Positions 1 through 9,672 of a stretch of DNA of 64,000 nt are shown piece after piece. The translations under genes were made by a program, and so were the position numbers. Source of the DNA: Diplolepis rosae (taxonomy: Eukaryota; Arthropoda; Insecta; Hymenoptera; Diplolepididae); assembly GCA_030998225.1 (NCBI GenBank), contig JAPYXD010000459.1, forward strand, positions 310,001 through 374,000, read 5' to 3'. Position 1 is the stretch's first letter; each line of letters begins with the position of its first letter. Below the pieces are notes generated by a model. That model was not told the DNA's origin. It ran no database searches and was given only the letters and a program-made list of their open reading frames with translations.

Positions 1-286
1 TCGGCGAGAACGGTCTCTCAGAAAACCAGTTCGGCTTTTGGGAAGGCAGGTGCACAGTTGAGGCCATTCGCAAGGATGGAAGGCGCAGACTCGTCGAGAA
101 ATGGCAGACGAGATGGCATGGTGACCAATGCGGGAGATGGACACACCGTCTAATCCCGGAGCTCGCCACCTGGCTGGATAGAAAGCACGGTCAAGTCGGC
201 TTTTACCTGGCACAAGCGCTTTTAGCCCATGGTTGCTTTAATGGGTACGTGGAGCGCTTCAAGAAAAGAGACGATGAGTCGTGTCG
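1..286 (+). pseudogene. R1-like LINE ORF2 fragment, internally deleted (5' part)
   Basis: One open frame runs from the window edge. It begins with a reverse-transcriptase block (LSENQFGF..GR.TVEAI, the region before the catalytic palm) and jumps after about 25 residues to the LINE C-terminal region (WQTRWHGD, then LIPELATWLDRKHGQVGFYL). The palm with its catalytic Asp pair is therefore missing. The frame stops at the junction with the inserted 5.3-kb element. The same reading continues at 5597 (codons for C-R-Y-C-G), so this is the left half of one LINE copy. The family is R1/I-type, judged from the C-terminal pattern. It cannot encode a working enzyme. Confidence 0.8.
278..286. repeat. Target-site duplication, left copy (GTCGTGTCG)
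   Basis: Nine bases, GTCGTGTCG, are repeated exactly at 5597-5605 and flank the 5.3-kb TIR element. Joining the flanks with one copy restores the LINE reading frame from D-E-S-C-R into Y-C-G. Confidence 0.9.
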
Positions 287-478
287 ATGTCTGTGAAGTT
301 AGCACTGCAACTATTAAATATCGTACTTTTTATTTTTGGAATCGTTTGGTGGTCGTTAGGTGGTGGTTTTTAATGCTTGGTGGTTGAAAATAAAAAAAAT
401 ATAAAATTTTGAAAATTGTAGTGCTAACTTCACGCTTGCACTACACTTTAATGTTTATCAAAAATTTGATAAACAATC
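287..478. repeat. Left terminal inverted repeat of the 5.3-kb element
   Basis: This is the inverse of 5270-5596 apart from the duplicated block on the right. Shared landmarks are a GTGGTCGTTAGGTGGTGG block, then a TAAAATTTTGAAAATTGTA block, then the GTAGTGC/GCACTAC hairpin. Confidence 0.85.
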
Positions 479-639
479 TATCATGGTTTCGAAGCTAGAA
501 GCTAAATTGTGACAAACTTAGATTGTTGGACGTTTGCCGTCTATCGCACGAGTTGAAATACGATTAAAATTATTATTTGAGTAAAAAATTGAATATATGT
601 ATGAAATTTTCATTAAAAAATCCCATTAATTAAATGAGT

Positions 640-832
640 GATTTGCCTTTCCACTGCTAAATCAGTTAATTTTCACTGATTAATCAGTGAAAAAAATATT
701 TTTTACTGTCAAATCAGTCAGTTTTCAATGAAATAATCAGTGAAATTTGACTGATTTACGGTAACCTCTTTTTACATATTTGAATCAGTCAAATTTCACT
801 GATAATCAGTAGATTTTGACTGATTCAAATTT
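640..832. repeat. AATCAGT-rich simple repeat
   Basis: The motif AATCAGT and its inverse ACTGATT recur many times in both orientations over about 190 bp. It lies between the left TIR and the inserted LINE. No coding potential is visible. Confidence 0.6.
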
Positions 833-842
833 AGAGAGTAAT
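833..842. repeat. Target-site duplication of ORF1-only LINE (left copy)
   Basis: AGAGAGTAAT here is repeated exactly at 2768-2777. It brackets the minus-strand LINE, which begins with its poly(A) tract (read as T) right after this site. Confidence 0.85.
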
Positions 843-2767
843 TTTTTTTTTTTTTTTTGTAGGAAGGGAGAAATGCTTTATGCACCGTCAAGGGGACTCC
901 GTGTCCCCCTGGTGTGTGGGACTCTGCTGCTCGCGCAGCCCTACCCACTAAAACTCCCTTCCTGTCTCTAGGCCGTGGAATCCCACCCTGGAACCGCCGT
1001 TAGGCATTACTGCGGGGTGAAGGCCATCTTGAGGCGATGTTAGCCTCTCCTCCTTGCTTCTTCATCTATTTTGCTGGAATTACTCCTCCAGTTCTCCTCT
1101 CCGCGGCGGCCTTCCTAAGGCTTCCTATTCGGGGCTGCCTCCCGAAAGTCCGAGCAACGCATAGTCCCCGGTATGTGGTCATTCCGGAGCTTTTCCTCCC
1201 TTTCGGCACAGAGAAAGCACCTCGGCTTCCCGGTGCAGGAACCCGCAAGATGCCCCTCCTCGCCGCATCTCCAGCAGCACCTGCTGCGGTGTGGCCCTCG
1301 GCAGTCCGCCGCAATGTGGCCAAAGCCAAGGCAGTGGAAGCACCGGTTCACCTCCTTTTTCCTGCGAACTCTGCAGGAGACCCACCCGATCTTGATGTGG
1401 GCCCCCTTGAGTAGCTTCAGCGCCCTTGCCTCCTTTAGAAGCACATGCGCCTTCCGGTTTCCTCTATAGGGTGTCTTACTTAGAGACACCCTTAACCCCA
1501 GCTCCGGTTCTTCGTCGAAGAGGCTTCTGACGGCATCCTCGACGTCTTTCGCTTCAATAGTAGGTTCCAGGTCGACGATCTCGACCTCGATCCGGGGGAT
1601 AAGATGTCGGACCGTCCCCTTGGCTCCAACCGCTTCTTTGAAGGCAGTGTTTAGCCTCCTTCTGCTTTTTGTGGAACATTTCAGTTCCACTAGCAGATCT
1701 TTGGAGCGCGTCTCCCTGATTCCCTGGACTGTGGCGGCCAGTTCCTCAGAGTTAACGCTCTTCTTCAGATCGCGCAGGATTGAGGCGTAGCTCATCCCCT
1801 CTGCCGGTTTGATGAGCACCGCCTCTGGGCGCGCACGGCGTGGTTTCTCCGGCGTTTTAAAAGGCTTTTTCACTTTTCTTTTCCGGAGGCCCTTCTTCTT
1901 GGGGACCTCGACCCACTCGTCTTCTTTTCTGGAGGCTTTAGGACTCTTCTCCGCCGGTTTCTTTACCACTGAAACCTCCGGCCTCGCTGTCGGCTCTCTA
2001 TGCCGCTTGCGCGTGTCCGGCGTGGACCTCGCAGCCGGCTGTGGGAGGGTTTGGCTACCCTCATCCACAGCCCCCTTGTTTTTGTGTGGCTTCACCTCCT
2101 TTATTTTTTTTACCAACAGGCCTCTCATAAGGTATTCGAAGGAGTCGAGGTAGAATACGGTATCGTCGATGTCGTACCGCAGCGCCCCGAGCCCCTTCTT
2201 CATCTCCTGTATGCCATCCCTGATAGGGAGGTGCATGTTCTTCTTCGACCTGGAGAAGTTCTCCATCTTCTCCAGGGCCGATTCCACCTTCGAGAGGATC
2301 TCCAGCTGCTGCTCGTTCTGCTGATGTAGCCAGTTCCGGTACTGCCGTACCTGAGACTTATCCGTCTCGAACGGATCCGGCGTTTCCTCCGGCACATCTA
2401 GCTCCCCTCCAAATAACTCCTCACATAAACTTTTATTAAAATTTTTAAGCTCTATTTTTATTCCCACGATTAGCTAGGGAAGTATTCGGTCCGCCCCTGC
2501 AGAGCCCCGCATGCAGGGGTAAGGCCTCAATACTCTAGGAGGTGGCCTGATTTCCTAGAGACACCGTGTGAGACACCACTCCCTGGTGCCATGCAGCCCT
2601 CGGCACGGTAGTTAACACCTTGGCTTGGAGGTTATTCCTTCGGGACCATCCCTGGAACATTGTCCGCGACTGTTTATTTAGTTTTGTATCCGTATTCAGC
2701 AGTAACCCTCGGTACAGGGCCCCTCTATCCGCAACCTGAGGACGCGCCAGGACGGCCCAGGACCGGG
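843..2767 (-). mobile_element. Complete ORF1-only LINE (half-LINE) with poly(A) and 10-bp TSD
   Basis: Read on the minus strand the element has, in order, a GC-rich 5' leader (about 2767-2468), a single 450-codon ORF1 (2467-1115), a 3' untranslated region of about 260 bp and a poly(A) tract (T run near 843-859). An exact 10-bp duplication at both ends shows that this unit was inserted as it stands. There is no ORF2, endonuclease or reverse transcriptase. It therefore had to be mobilised in trans, as known for mammalian HAL1 elements. GC content is clearly higher than the surrounding AT-rich DNA. Confidence 0.85.
1115..2467 (-). CDS. LINE ORF1 (Gag-like nucleic-acid binding protein), intact 450 aa
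   Basis: ORF1 proteins of R1/I-type LINEs bind element RNA and package it into ribonucleoprotein particles. Here residues 1-120 are acidic and probably helical. Residues 125-220 are Lys/Arg/Pro-rich and disordered-looking. Residues about 225-375 match the conserved ORF1 block (SYASILRDLKK, then VQGIRETRSKDLLVELK). Three C-terminal zinc knuckles follow: CFHCLGFGHIAADC at 376-389, CWRCGEEGHLAGSC at 398-411, and a longer C-X2-C...H...C motif at 417-438. The frame has no stop or frameshift, unlike every other LINE frame in this window, which suggests recent insertion. The start is the first ATG after the leader. Family assignment is certain; the exact clade is less so. Confidence 0.9.
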   Translation of the reverse strand: MGIKIELKNFNKSLCEELFGGELDVPEETPDPFETDKSQVRQYRNWLHQQNEQQLEILSKVESALEKMENFSRSKKNMHLPIRDGIQEMKKGLGALRYDIDDTVFYLDSFEYLMRGLLVKKIKEVKPHKNKGAVDEGSQTLPQPAARSTPDTRKRHREPTARPEVSVVKKPAEKSPKASRKEDEWVEVPKKKGLRKRKVKKPFKTPEKPRRARPEAVLIKPAEGMSYASILRDLKKSVNSEELAATVQGIRETRSKDLLVELKCSTKSRRRLNTAFKEAVGAKGTVRHLIPRIEVEIVDLEPTIEAKDVEDAVRSLFDEEPELGLRVSLSKTPYRGNRKAHVLLKEARALKLLKGAHIKIGWVSCRVRRKKEVNRCFHCLGFGHIAADCRGPHRSRCCWRCGEEGHLAGSCTGKPRCFLCAEREEKLRNDHIPGTMRCSDFREAAPNRKP

Positions 2768-5270
2768 AGAGAGTAATAGCACATGCAAATTATTATAATA
2801 ATACATTATTTTCATGCTCCGTAATTCTAGATTCATAAATATTTATTGTTTGATAATTAAACATTCTTTTATTGAATAAAAAAAATACATTCTTGACTTA
2901 TAATTTAAATTTCTTTGTACTTTTGAAGAATACATTGTATAGTGAGTTTTTGAATGGATTCCAATCACAGTTTCGTATTTCCTAATGTTGGTTAATATTT
3001 ATACTGTCATGTAAAAAGTGAGTTAATAACAAACCTTTTGATTTTTTAAATTTTACGTACGTATTAAATACTTATAATACAATGTTATTGTCGATTTGTG
3101 TAGTTCTAGTCCATATCACATAAAAATATCTTTTTCTTATTTATATTTTTTTTATAAGTTACTTATGCTAGAACAAGTCCAAAACTCTTGAAAGTTATAT
3201 TATTCCTAAGATATTTTTTAAGAAAGAACGATAATGGTTGAAACAAAATTTATAACATTCATTCAAATTACTTTTCGTTTTGCAAGAGATTTTTTAATTT
3301 TATTAAATTTTTATGTATATTGCGGCGTGGAGTGTCACGGTTTTTCGTGGATCAAATGAAATTTTTCCATTCGACAAATCGTTGTACATTTCCCATTTGT
3401 TATTTGATCTTTTGCACAACGCCACGTAATGATTTGGGAAATAAATGACGATTCCTGCTAATCTGTTAATAATTTCCATTCAAAATAAATTATTAAACTT
3501 TATTACTTTACGAAATTTAAAAAAGTTTTCTACTTAAATTTATATAAGTATTACTGATGATGGAATGCAATTGATAAACACAAGTGTCCAACATAGATAC
3601 ATACAATAATTCTCTAAGATTAAAAAGAAATTCCAATTATAAATAGAAAATATATTAATAATATATAATTATAATACATAATATATAATTATAAAAACTT
3701 ATTTACTAATATTTATTGATTAAGAAATTTGAAATAATATAGGAAAAAAGAATACGCTTATCTTGTTAAAAACACTGGGTATGTTAAAAGTTGACTTTTC
3801 AATTTGTTATAGAAACAATAATAAGTTAATGTCAAAATCCCTGTCCTATTTCTAATAAAAAAAATAAATGTTGCAGCAAGAAGTAGTTTGAATTTGAATA
3901 CAAGTGCACAAGAGGGACACCATTCGGCAGTGCGTGGAGGTTTTATATGCCCTCATATATATATAATCACATCAGAAATTTTAAATAAATATAATTATTA
4001 TAATTATACTTGAAACATTCTTAATTAATTTCAGATGAAAAAAAATAACTTTTTCCACAAAAAAATGAATTTCTATTTTCTATAAACAAAATATGTTCAA
4101 AATAAGCACGAAAGAGGTTATATAGATGCAAAGCTAGTGAAATTATAAAATTCTGTATCTTTTTTAATTTTGACCACCAAAACATAAAAGCCACCACCTA
4201 CACAGAGAGAAATTTTAGGTTTCACTGACCAAAGTTTTTTTGTTAAAATCGTCTTTACAAAAATTTTAAAGTTCTCATGACAATCATGGTAGTGGCTGTC
4301 ATACATTGGAAAAGTGTTTACTCCAACTGCAAGGAACGTTACTGAAACCACGATTCTGGTACTTGAAATACCATAGCGCTGCGGTTATAGGAACCAAAGT
4401 CCATCGTAAAGCCGCGCATAGAGTTTAGTTAAAATGGCTAAGTCTACGGATAGTAAATACCCAGCCAAAATTATTTTTGAGGTTATAGGTATGGTTCTCT
4501 TAATTATCAAAATACGAATTCAATTTGATTAGAAAAAATAAAGTTTCACCGAAAAGATCTAAGAAAAATAATCCGGTATAATGATATTTATGATAACTTT
4601 CGTCGATTAAATTAAAAAATTGTCACTTTTTTCATCACCATAAACTTTTTTTGACTGACTATAGTTTTGACAAAATACGACGAGACAGCAACATTGGAAC
4701 GCATTGCATTGTCCCCGAACAAAATCGTTTATCATTTAGAAAGAATTGTCAAACTATATTTATAATAGAATTATTTACCTGATAATGCTTGGCACGGTGA
4801 AATATAGTCCAGGAATCGAGAACGAGAATTGGCAGGATTCAACTTAGGCTGCATATCTTTTTGGAAGTAACTACTTATCTCCAGTGCAGTGCAAGTTAAA
4901 TTGTGTGACTATTACAAGATTTAATAGTTGTCACGACAGGCTTACCTCTTTGTAAAAAATGAAAGTTATACTTGATTTGTCTAGCGCAACAGCGAACGCT
5001 GCGGTTGTAGTAACCAAAGGAGCTTGGCAGTACACATAAAGAAAATGTACGTGTACTAACCGTTGGGGTACGTATAAAGCTCATTCTAATCATCAACTTT
5101 GGTCTCAACAACCGAATACACAAAAAAGTCCAAATTACTGTCATGATAACTATAAAAGTAGTAGCTTCTCTCAACTTTTTTGGTCAAGGCAACTTCTGTA
5201 CAAAAAATGTATGTGCTATGTGCACAGGAACCAAAGCCGATTTCTCTCAGTGTAACGACCACCAAACGAT
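2768..5270. other. Interior of the 5.3-kb element, no gene seen
   Basis: AT-rich DNA starting with the right 10-bp TSD (2768-2777). No transposase motif was found on either strand. ORFs at 4118-4351, 4896-5174 and 5086-5337 are short, lack recognisable motifs and partly run through TIR-like sequence. A somewhat GC-richer patch lies at 3900-3950. Confidence 0.5.
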
Positions 5271-5596
5271 TCGACATCAAATTTTTGATAAACATTAAAG
5301 TGTAGTGCAAGCGTGAAGTTAGCAATACAATTTTCAAAATTTTATATTTTTTTTATTTTCAACCACCAAGCATTAAAAACCACCACCTAACGACCACCAA
5401 ACAACCACCAAACGACTCCAGAAGAAATTTTTGGAAAATTTTAAAAAGTGTAGTGCAAGCGTGAAGTTAGCACTACAATTTTCAAAATTTTATATTTTTT
5501 TTATTTTCAACCACCAAACATTAAAAACCACCACCAAACGATTCCAAAAATAAAAAGTACGATATTTAATAGTTGCAGTGCTAACTTCACAGACAT
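5270..5596. repeat. Right terminal inverted repeat with internal tandem duplication
   Basis: Two copies of a unit of about 160 bp (AAGTGTAGTGCAAGCGTGAA to the CCACCACC block) lie head to tail, followed by the terminal sequence ending CTTCACAGACAT. The left TIR has only one such unit. Confidence 0.85.
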
Positions 5597-6015
5597 GTCG
5601 TGTCGCTACTGCGGATCCCTTATGGACAATGCAGAGCTCAAACTCTTTGTCTGTGCCAGGTGAGGCGTGGCAAGGAAGGCTGTCTGTCGGGCAGTGGACG
5701 CATAACTCACTCCTGACACGATAGTCTCCCTCATGCTCCAGTATGAACAAGCGACAACGAGGGCCAGTAGTAATCGCATCGAGGCCTGCACCCGCGGTCC
5801 TACGTCCTGGGCGAACTTGGCTGTCCGCAACGTTCGGTGGAGGAATCTTTTTATTCCTCCCCTGGTTGGCGCGGCTTGTTGGTTTGCCTAACGGACGTGT
5901 GGCCGCGGATGGAAGTCCCAGGCGAACGGATGCCTAGACCCGTCCCAGGAGAGTCCTGTAAAACGTTTTTAAAAGATTTCGCCATGTTTCTTCCTCACCA
6001 AAAAAAAAAAAAAAA
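5597..6015 (+). pseudogene. R1-like LINE, 3' part of the split copy with poly(A)
   Basis: After the second 9-bp TSD copy, the LINE frame resumes as C-R-Y-C-G..N-A-E-L-K-L-F-V-C. This is the C-terminal zinc motif of R1-type ORF2, with the expected His replaced (E-L-K where the related copy at 29.1 kb has E-H-T). The frame breaks soon after. A 3' untranslated region follows, ending in about 16 A at 6000-6015. The last 70 bp before the tail resemble the copy ending at 29616, so both belong to one family. Confidence 0.8.
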
Positions 6016-7251
6016 TGTCACACAGGTCTACCCCCTTAAGTAAATTGAATTTCCCTTTTGTTGAAATCGAAAAATTCAGTAACTTTGTGAAATTGTAATT
6101 CACATCCACAATATTATAAAATTGACTTGAGCTTCAGTATCAAATTACAAGAAATAAACTTATATGTATGCGAAGAATATAAGACGAGCGTGAAGCGCGA
6201 CGACTAAATCGTGCGCCCTAGGCGCGCTTAAACTTGCAAGCGAAGCGCGGGATGTGAATGTGCCCGCAAAACGAGCAGATTTTGTATTTATTAAATTATC
6301 CGAAAATCTAATTGATTTTACTAATTTTAATGAAAGTATCAAAGGCAAGCCAGTTTTTCGCTATAATAAAAATGATTGGCTCAAATATTCCATTTGCACA
6401 AGAAATAAGCTTTTAAGTACAAACATATTCTTTGCACCCGAGAGGTGACATCCAGTCACCACTTGGTTCGATGTGTCAACTCGAGAGATGACTTTACGGC
6501 ACCTCTTGGTTCGATGTGGAAACTCATTTGGCAATAGTGTCTATTTATGCTTGGTTTTATGTTTTTATGTTTTAATTTAGCTACACGAAATCCACGAAGT
6601 ATGCGAAAAATCCCCTTAATCTGCTGGTTTGCCTAAGCGAAAAAGTCCTCGAGCGTAAAGGGTTAATCAATAATTACTAGTATTCATTGAAAAATTATGT
6701 TAAATTATTAAGTTTTGCGAACGAGAAATTCAAAAATTTTATTCATACAAAGTGGTTTATTACTTTCTACCTCATACATTGAATGAAAATTATAATATAT
6801 ATCCTATTTATCGTAAGTTAATAAATACAGTTATTATGTATTCATGAAATATAAAAAAAAAAAGTTGAAGTTTTTTTATAAACATTTTTAATGTTTCAAA
6901 GTTGAGCCAGGATCGTAGAAATGTTATAACCTTATAAACTTACATATTTGTAAAATAATTTTCATTTAATTTAAATTCAACAGCTTATCCTCTTACTAAT
7001 TATTTTAGCTTAAATTACATGTTGATTTTAAAGATAAAAAAATTCATGGAGATAACAAATTTCAATTGTCATTGCTAATTTTTTAGCTTTTCGGACGTTA
7101 AAATAATTTTTCCGCGTAAAAAATAACTTCTTTTATTAACGAAAGATCCTAAATGTGGCTGAATAAATTTTTTGAAGAGGGATTTTTACTTTGTTGGGTT
7201 AAAAAATTCGCATTGTTTTTTGATATACCAGGAAGAAACCGTTTAAGTTAT
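6016..7251. other. Intergenic AT-rich DNA with one dispersed repeat
   Basis: No gene seen. Bases 6040-6130 resemble 27950-28045 (both read ..TTTAGTAACTTTG.. or a close variant before an AAAATTGA.. stretch). The block at 6175-6260 is GC-richer and contains repeated GCGAAGCGCG-like words, also seen near 27890. The rest is unremarkable. Confidence 0.4.
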
Positions 7252-8234
7252 TAGACCAAGCAACAGGGAATTTGTTATGACATTATTTATTTCAGAAAAC
7301 GGACTGCACCATCAGAAGAGAGGTTGGTCATAGAGTAATTGTGTCATGTTTTGGACAACGAAATATGATTTATAAATTTGTTATTAAAATTTAAGACCAA
7401 AAAATCGCACTTTTTTTAGTTTTTTGTTTATAACATTAAAGGTAATTATCCAATCTTGATGACATTTATTTAAAAGTTGTAGAAAACTAAATTTCGAACA
7501 AAATGAGTCGTCGCTTGATCTGATTGGATAATTAGAAGCGCAGAAAATTCGGAAAATTGAGCTTTTGTTAAACAAATTAATATCTCAGTAAATTTTTAAC
7601 TTTTCAGATTGAGGTTTGGTGGAAAAGTAACCGACTTTATGCTCTTCAAATGTATAAAAAAAGGGACACTTTAAGATAATACGTTTCCGCGCTATTGACA
7701 CTTTAATTTATTTCATGCGTTAATTGTAAAATGTCTGCTTGCCGCAGAGGTGGTCCGATTTTTATTTTGAAAACGGCTTTTAAAAATATAAATCAAGCAC
7801 AACAGAACGTCAATCTTGGTTTTTCGCTAAAATGTTGCAAATTTTATTAAAAAAAGGTCTAAACATGGCTCTGAACGCTTGAACACAGCAAAGTGACACA
7901 GTGAGCCTACTCGCCTTCTCCCCCCACCACTGTTACTTTGCTGCGTTCAAGCGTTCAGAGCCATGTTTAGACCTTTCTTTAATAAAATTTGCAACATTTT
8001 AGCGAAAAACCAAGATCAAGATTGGATAATTACCTTTAATGTTATAAACAAAAAACTAAAAAATGTGCGATTTTTTGGTCTTAAATGTTAATAACAAATT
8101 TATAAATCATATTTCGTTGTCCAAAACATGACACAATTACTCTATAACCAACCTCTCTTCTGATGGCGCAGTCCGTTTTCTGAAATAAATAATGTCATAA
8201 ATCATTCATAACAAATTCCCTGTTGCTTGGTCTA
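7252..8234. mobile_element. 983-bp foldback element with interrupted left arm
   Basis: The left arm (TAGACCAAGCAACAGGG...) is inverted at the right end (...CCCTGTTGCTTGGTCTA). The outer arm pairs 7252-7460 with 8018-8234. The inner arm pairs about 7811-7887 with 7934-8014, around a 45-bp GC-rich loop. In the right arm the outer and inner parts are contiguous; in the left arm they are separated by about 345 bp (7463-7808). That block is thus a later insertion or was lost from the right arm. No transposase. The target duplication is unclear because the flanks are TA-rich. Confidence 0.75.
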
Positions 8235-8362
8235 TATACTAATGTAATGTAGCATACATATTAAAAAAAAACTGTATTAAACTAAAAAATTCAATAAAAA
8301 GAGTTTAAAAAATTGTCCACACAATTTTGAGCATATATTTTTGTTGTAATCACATTTCAAGT

Positions 8363-8382
8363 CTTCGACCACGCCTCATCAG
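8363..8382 (-). ncRNA. Decayed hammerhead-ribozyme-like core
   Basis: The minus strand reads CTGATGAGGCGTGGTCGAAG. CUGAUGA matches the first core strand, GGC/GUC around a GUG loop gives a short stem II, and GAAG replaces the expected GAAA. The downstream ACGUC of retroelement hammerheads is not preserved. It is likely a relic and not active. Confidence 0.35.
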
Positions 8383-8649
8383 GCCCTGATTATCCGATCA
8401 ACCTTATTCTAGTCTTGATCTGTTCAAAAGCCAGTCTATATAACACCAACTAAAAATATTTGAAAATTTCTTTTGTAAACATTCGAAACCAAAAATTTGG
8501 ATTAAAACTTTCTCTGAATATCTCCAGACTAAAATCGCAATAACAGAATAATGAGAGTCTTACGAGGCGCGGTCGCAGATGTGAAACGTAAATATTTTTT
8601 ATTATTTTAATTTAATTTTTCACAACTAGTTTAATAGATTCTATTTTAT

Positions 8650-9320
8650 ATGTATAACATATTCCATTTCTATGTAGCAAATGTCTAAAAGAAAGCGACT
8701 TTTTCGACCTAACAAAGAAGAAATCACACTTAATGAGCGAGTAAATTAAGAAACAAATACCGCTAAGAAAGTATAAATACAAAAGAATGACAAAAAGCAA
8801 AAGGAAAATAACAATGCCAAAAGGCATGTTATAAAGTCAAGGTATGCATTTAAAAGATAACAGAAGAGAAGACAAAAGGAAAAAATAGAACTAAGAATTG
8901 AGCGAAATATGTCTAAAATTATAGAAAACGGCAGAATAGGAGTGAAGAAGAAATCAAAACACAGAAAAAAAGTGGGAGCAAAAAGGAAGAAATTATTAAA
9001 AACCATATGAAATGAATAAAAATTTAAATTCAGAACGAAGATAAGAAGTACAATGAATGAATAAATAACAAAACCTAAAAAGAATAGAAAGATTTTTAAG
9101 AATTAACAGAAAATAATAATGAGAAAAAAAGAAATCAAGAAGAAAGCAAAAATATGAAAAGAAGATTATGAATAAAAACAGTAAATAAGAAGGTGACCAG
9201 GCAAAATAAACAATAAAAGGAAGAAAAACAATAAGAAATCTACTTGAAGCGAAAAAAATTATATAAAGTGAAAAATAACTATAGAAATAGCCAGAAAAAT
9301 ATTTACTTAATCTAAACAAA
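8650..9320 (+). other. Strongly purine-biased stretch
   Basis: About 670 bp in which the plus strand is dominated by A and G with very few C or T runs. ORFs on the minus strand here (8746-9006, 8996-9319) are Phe/Leu/Ile/Tyr-rich artefacts of this composition. Translated on the plus strand, it is Lys/Asn-rich with many stops. No gene is supported. Confidence 0.5.
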
Positions 9321-9469
9321 CAATTTTATGAAATGAATTAAGATCTTTAATTGAATCAAACAAAATTTGCTCAAGTCAAAGAAAAATTGGTTAAATCAGC
9401 TGAAATATTTGTTTGATTCAACCAAATCGTATTCAAAAAACCATCTTTGGTTGCATGAAACAAATTCTT

Positions 9470-9672
9470 TTTTCTACTAGCGGGCCATAAAGTGGACTTT
9501 ATTGGCCCGTGCGGGGCAAACAAATCCACTTTCTGGCCCGCTAGTAGAAAAAAAATCGTGTGCAACACGGGAAAAACATTAATTTTACTCGTGTGGTTGT
9601 TACCCTCGCTTTGCTCGGGCATTAAACTTCACACTCGCAAAATAAATTTTTTTTTCCCTAGTTGCACAATGT
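9470..9672 (+). repeat. Dispersed repeat family A, copy 1
   Basis: The copy starts with a hairpin at 9474-9547 (CTACTAGCGGGCC...GGCCCGCTAGTAG). It continues through GTGGTTGTTACCCTCGCTTTG and ACACTCGCAAAATAAATTT to CCCTAGTTGCACAATG. The same order of blocks recurs at 13640-13830 and, inverted, at 43686-43870. Partial copies lie at 14545-14620 and 35440-35540. Confidence 0.75.

Larger units (their letters stand above)
287..5596. mobile_element. 5.3-kb TIR element with 9-bp TSD (Mutator-like by structure)
   Basis: The ends are inverted copies starting ATGTCTGTGAAGTTAGCAC. The terminal inverted repeats extend for roughly 190 bp. The right end carries a tandem duplication of about 160 bp, so its arm is longer. 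Within the arms lies a small palindrome in which GTAGTGC pairs with GCACTAC around AAGCGTGAAGTTA. A 9-bp duplication and long TIRs fit Mutator-like elements, but I find no transposase, so the copy is non-autonomous or gutted. An ORF1-only LINE (843-2767) sits inside. The remaining interior is AT-rich; around 4160-4200 and 5220-5270 it has scraps resembling the TIR (CCACCAAA.., CCACCACC). Confidence 0.75.

Noticed and set aside
1037..2397. Plus-strand and alternative-frame ORFs across the ORF1 region
   Set aside because: They are shadows of the GC-rich 450-codon ORF1 on the minus strand.
8746..9319. Phe/Leu-rich minus-strand ORFs as membrane proteins
   Set aside because: They mirror the purine-rich composition of the plus strand; frames end arbitrarily and show no family pattern.
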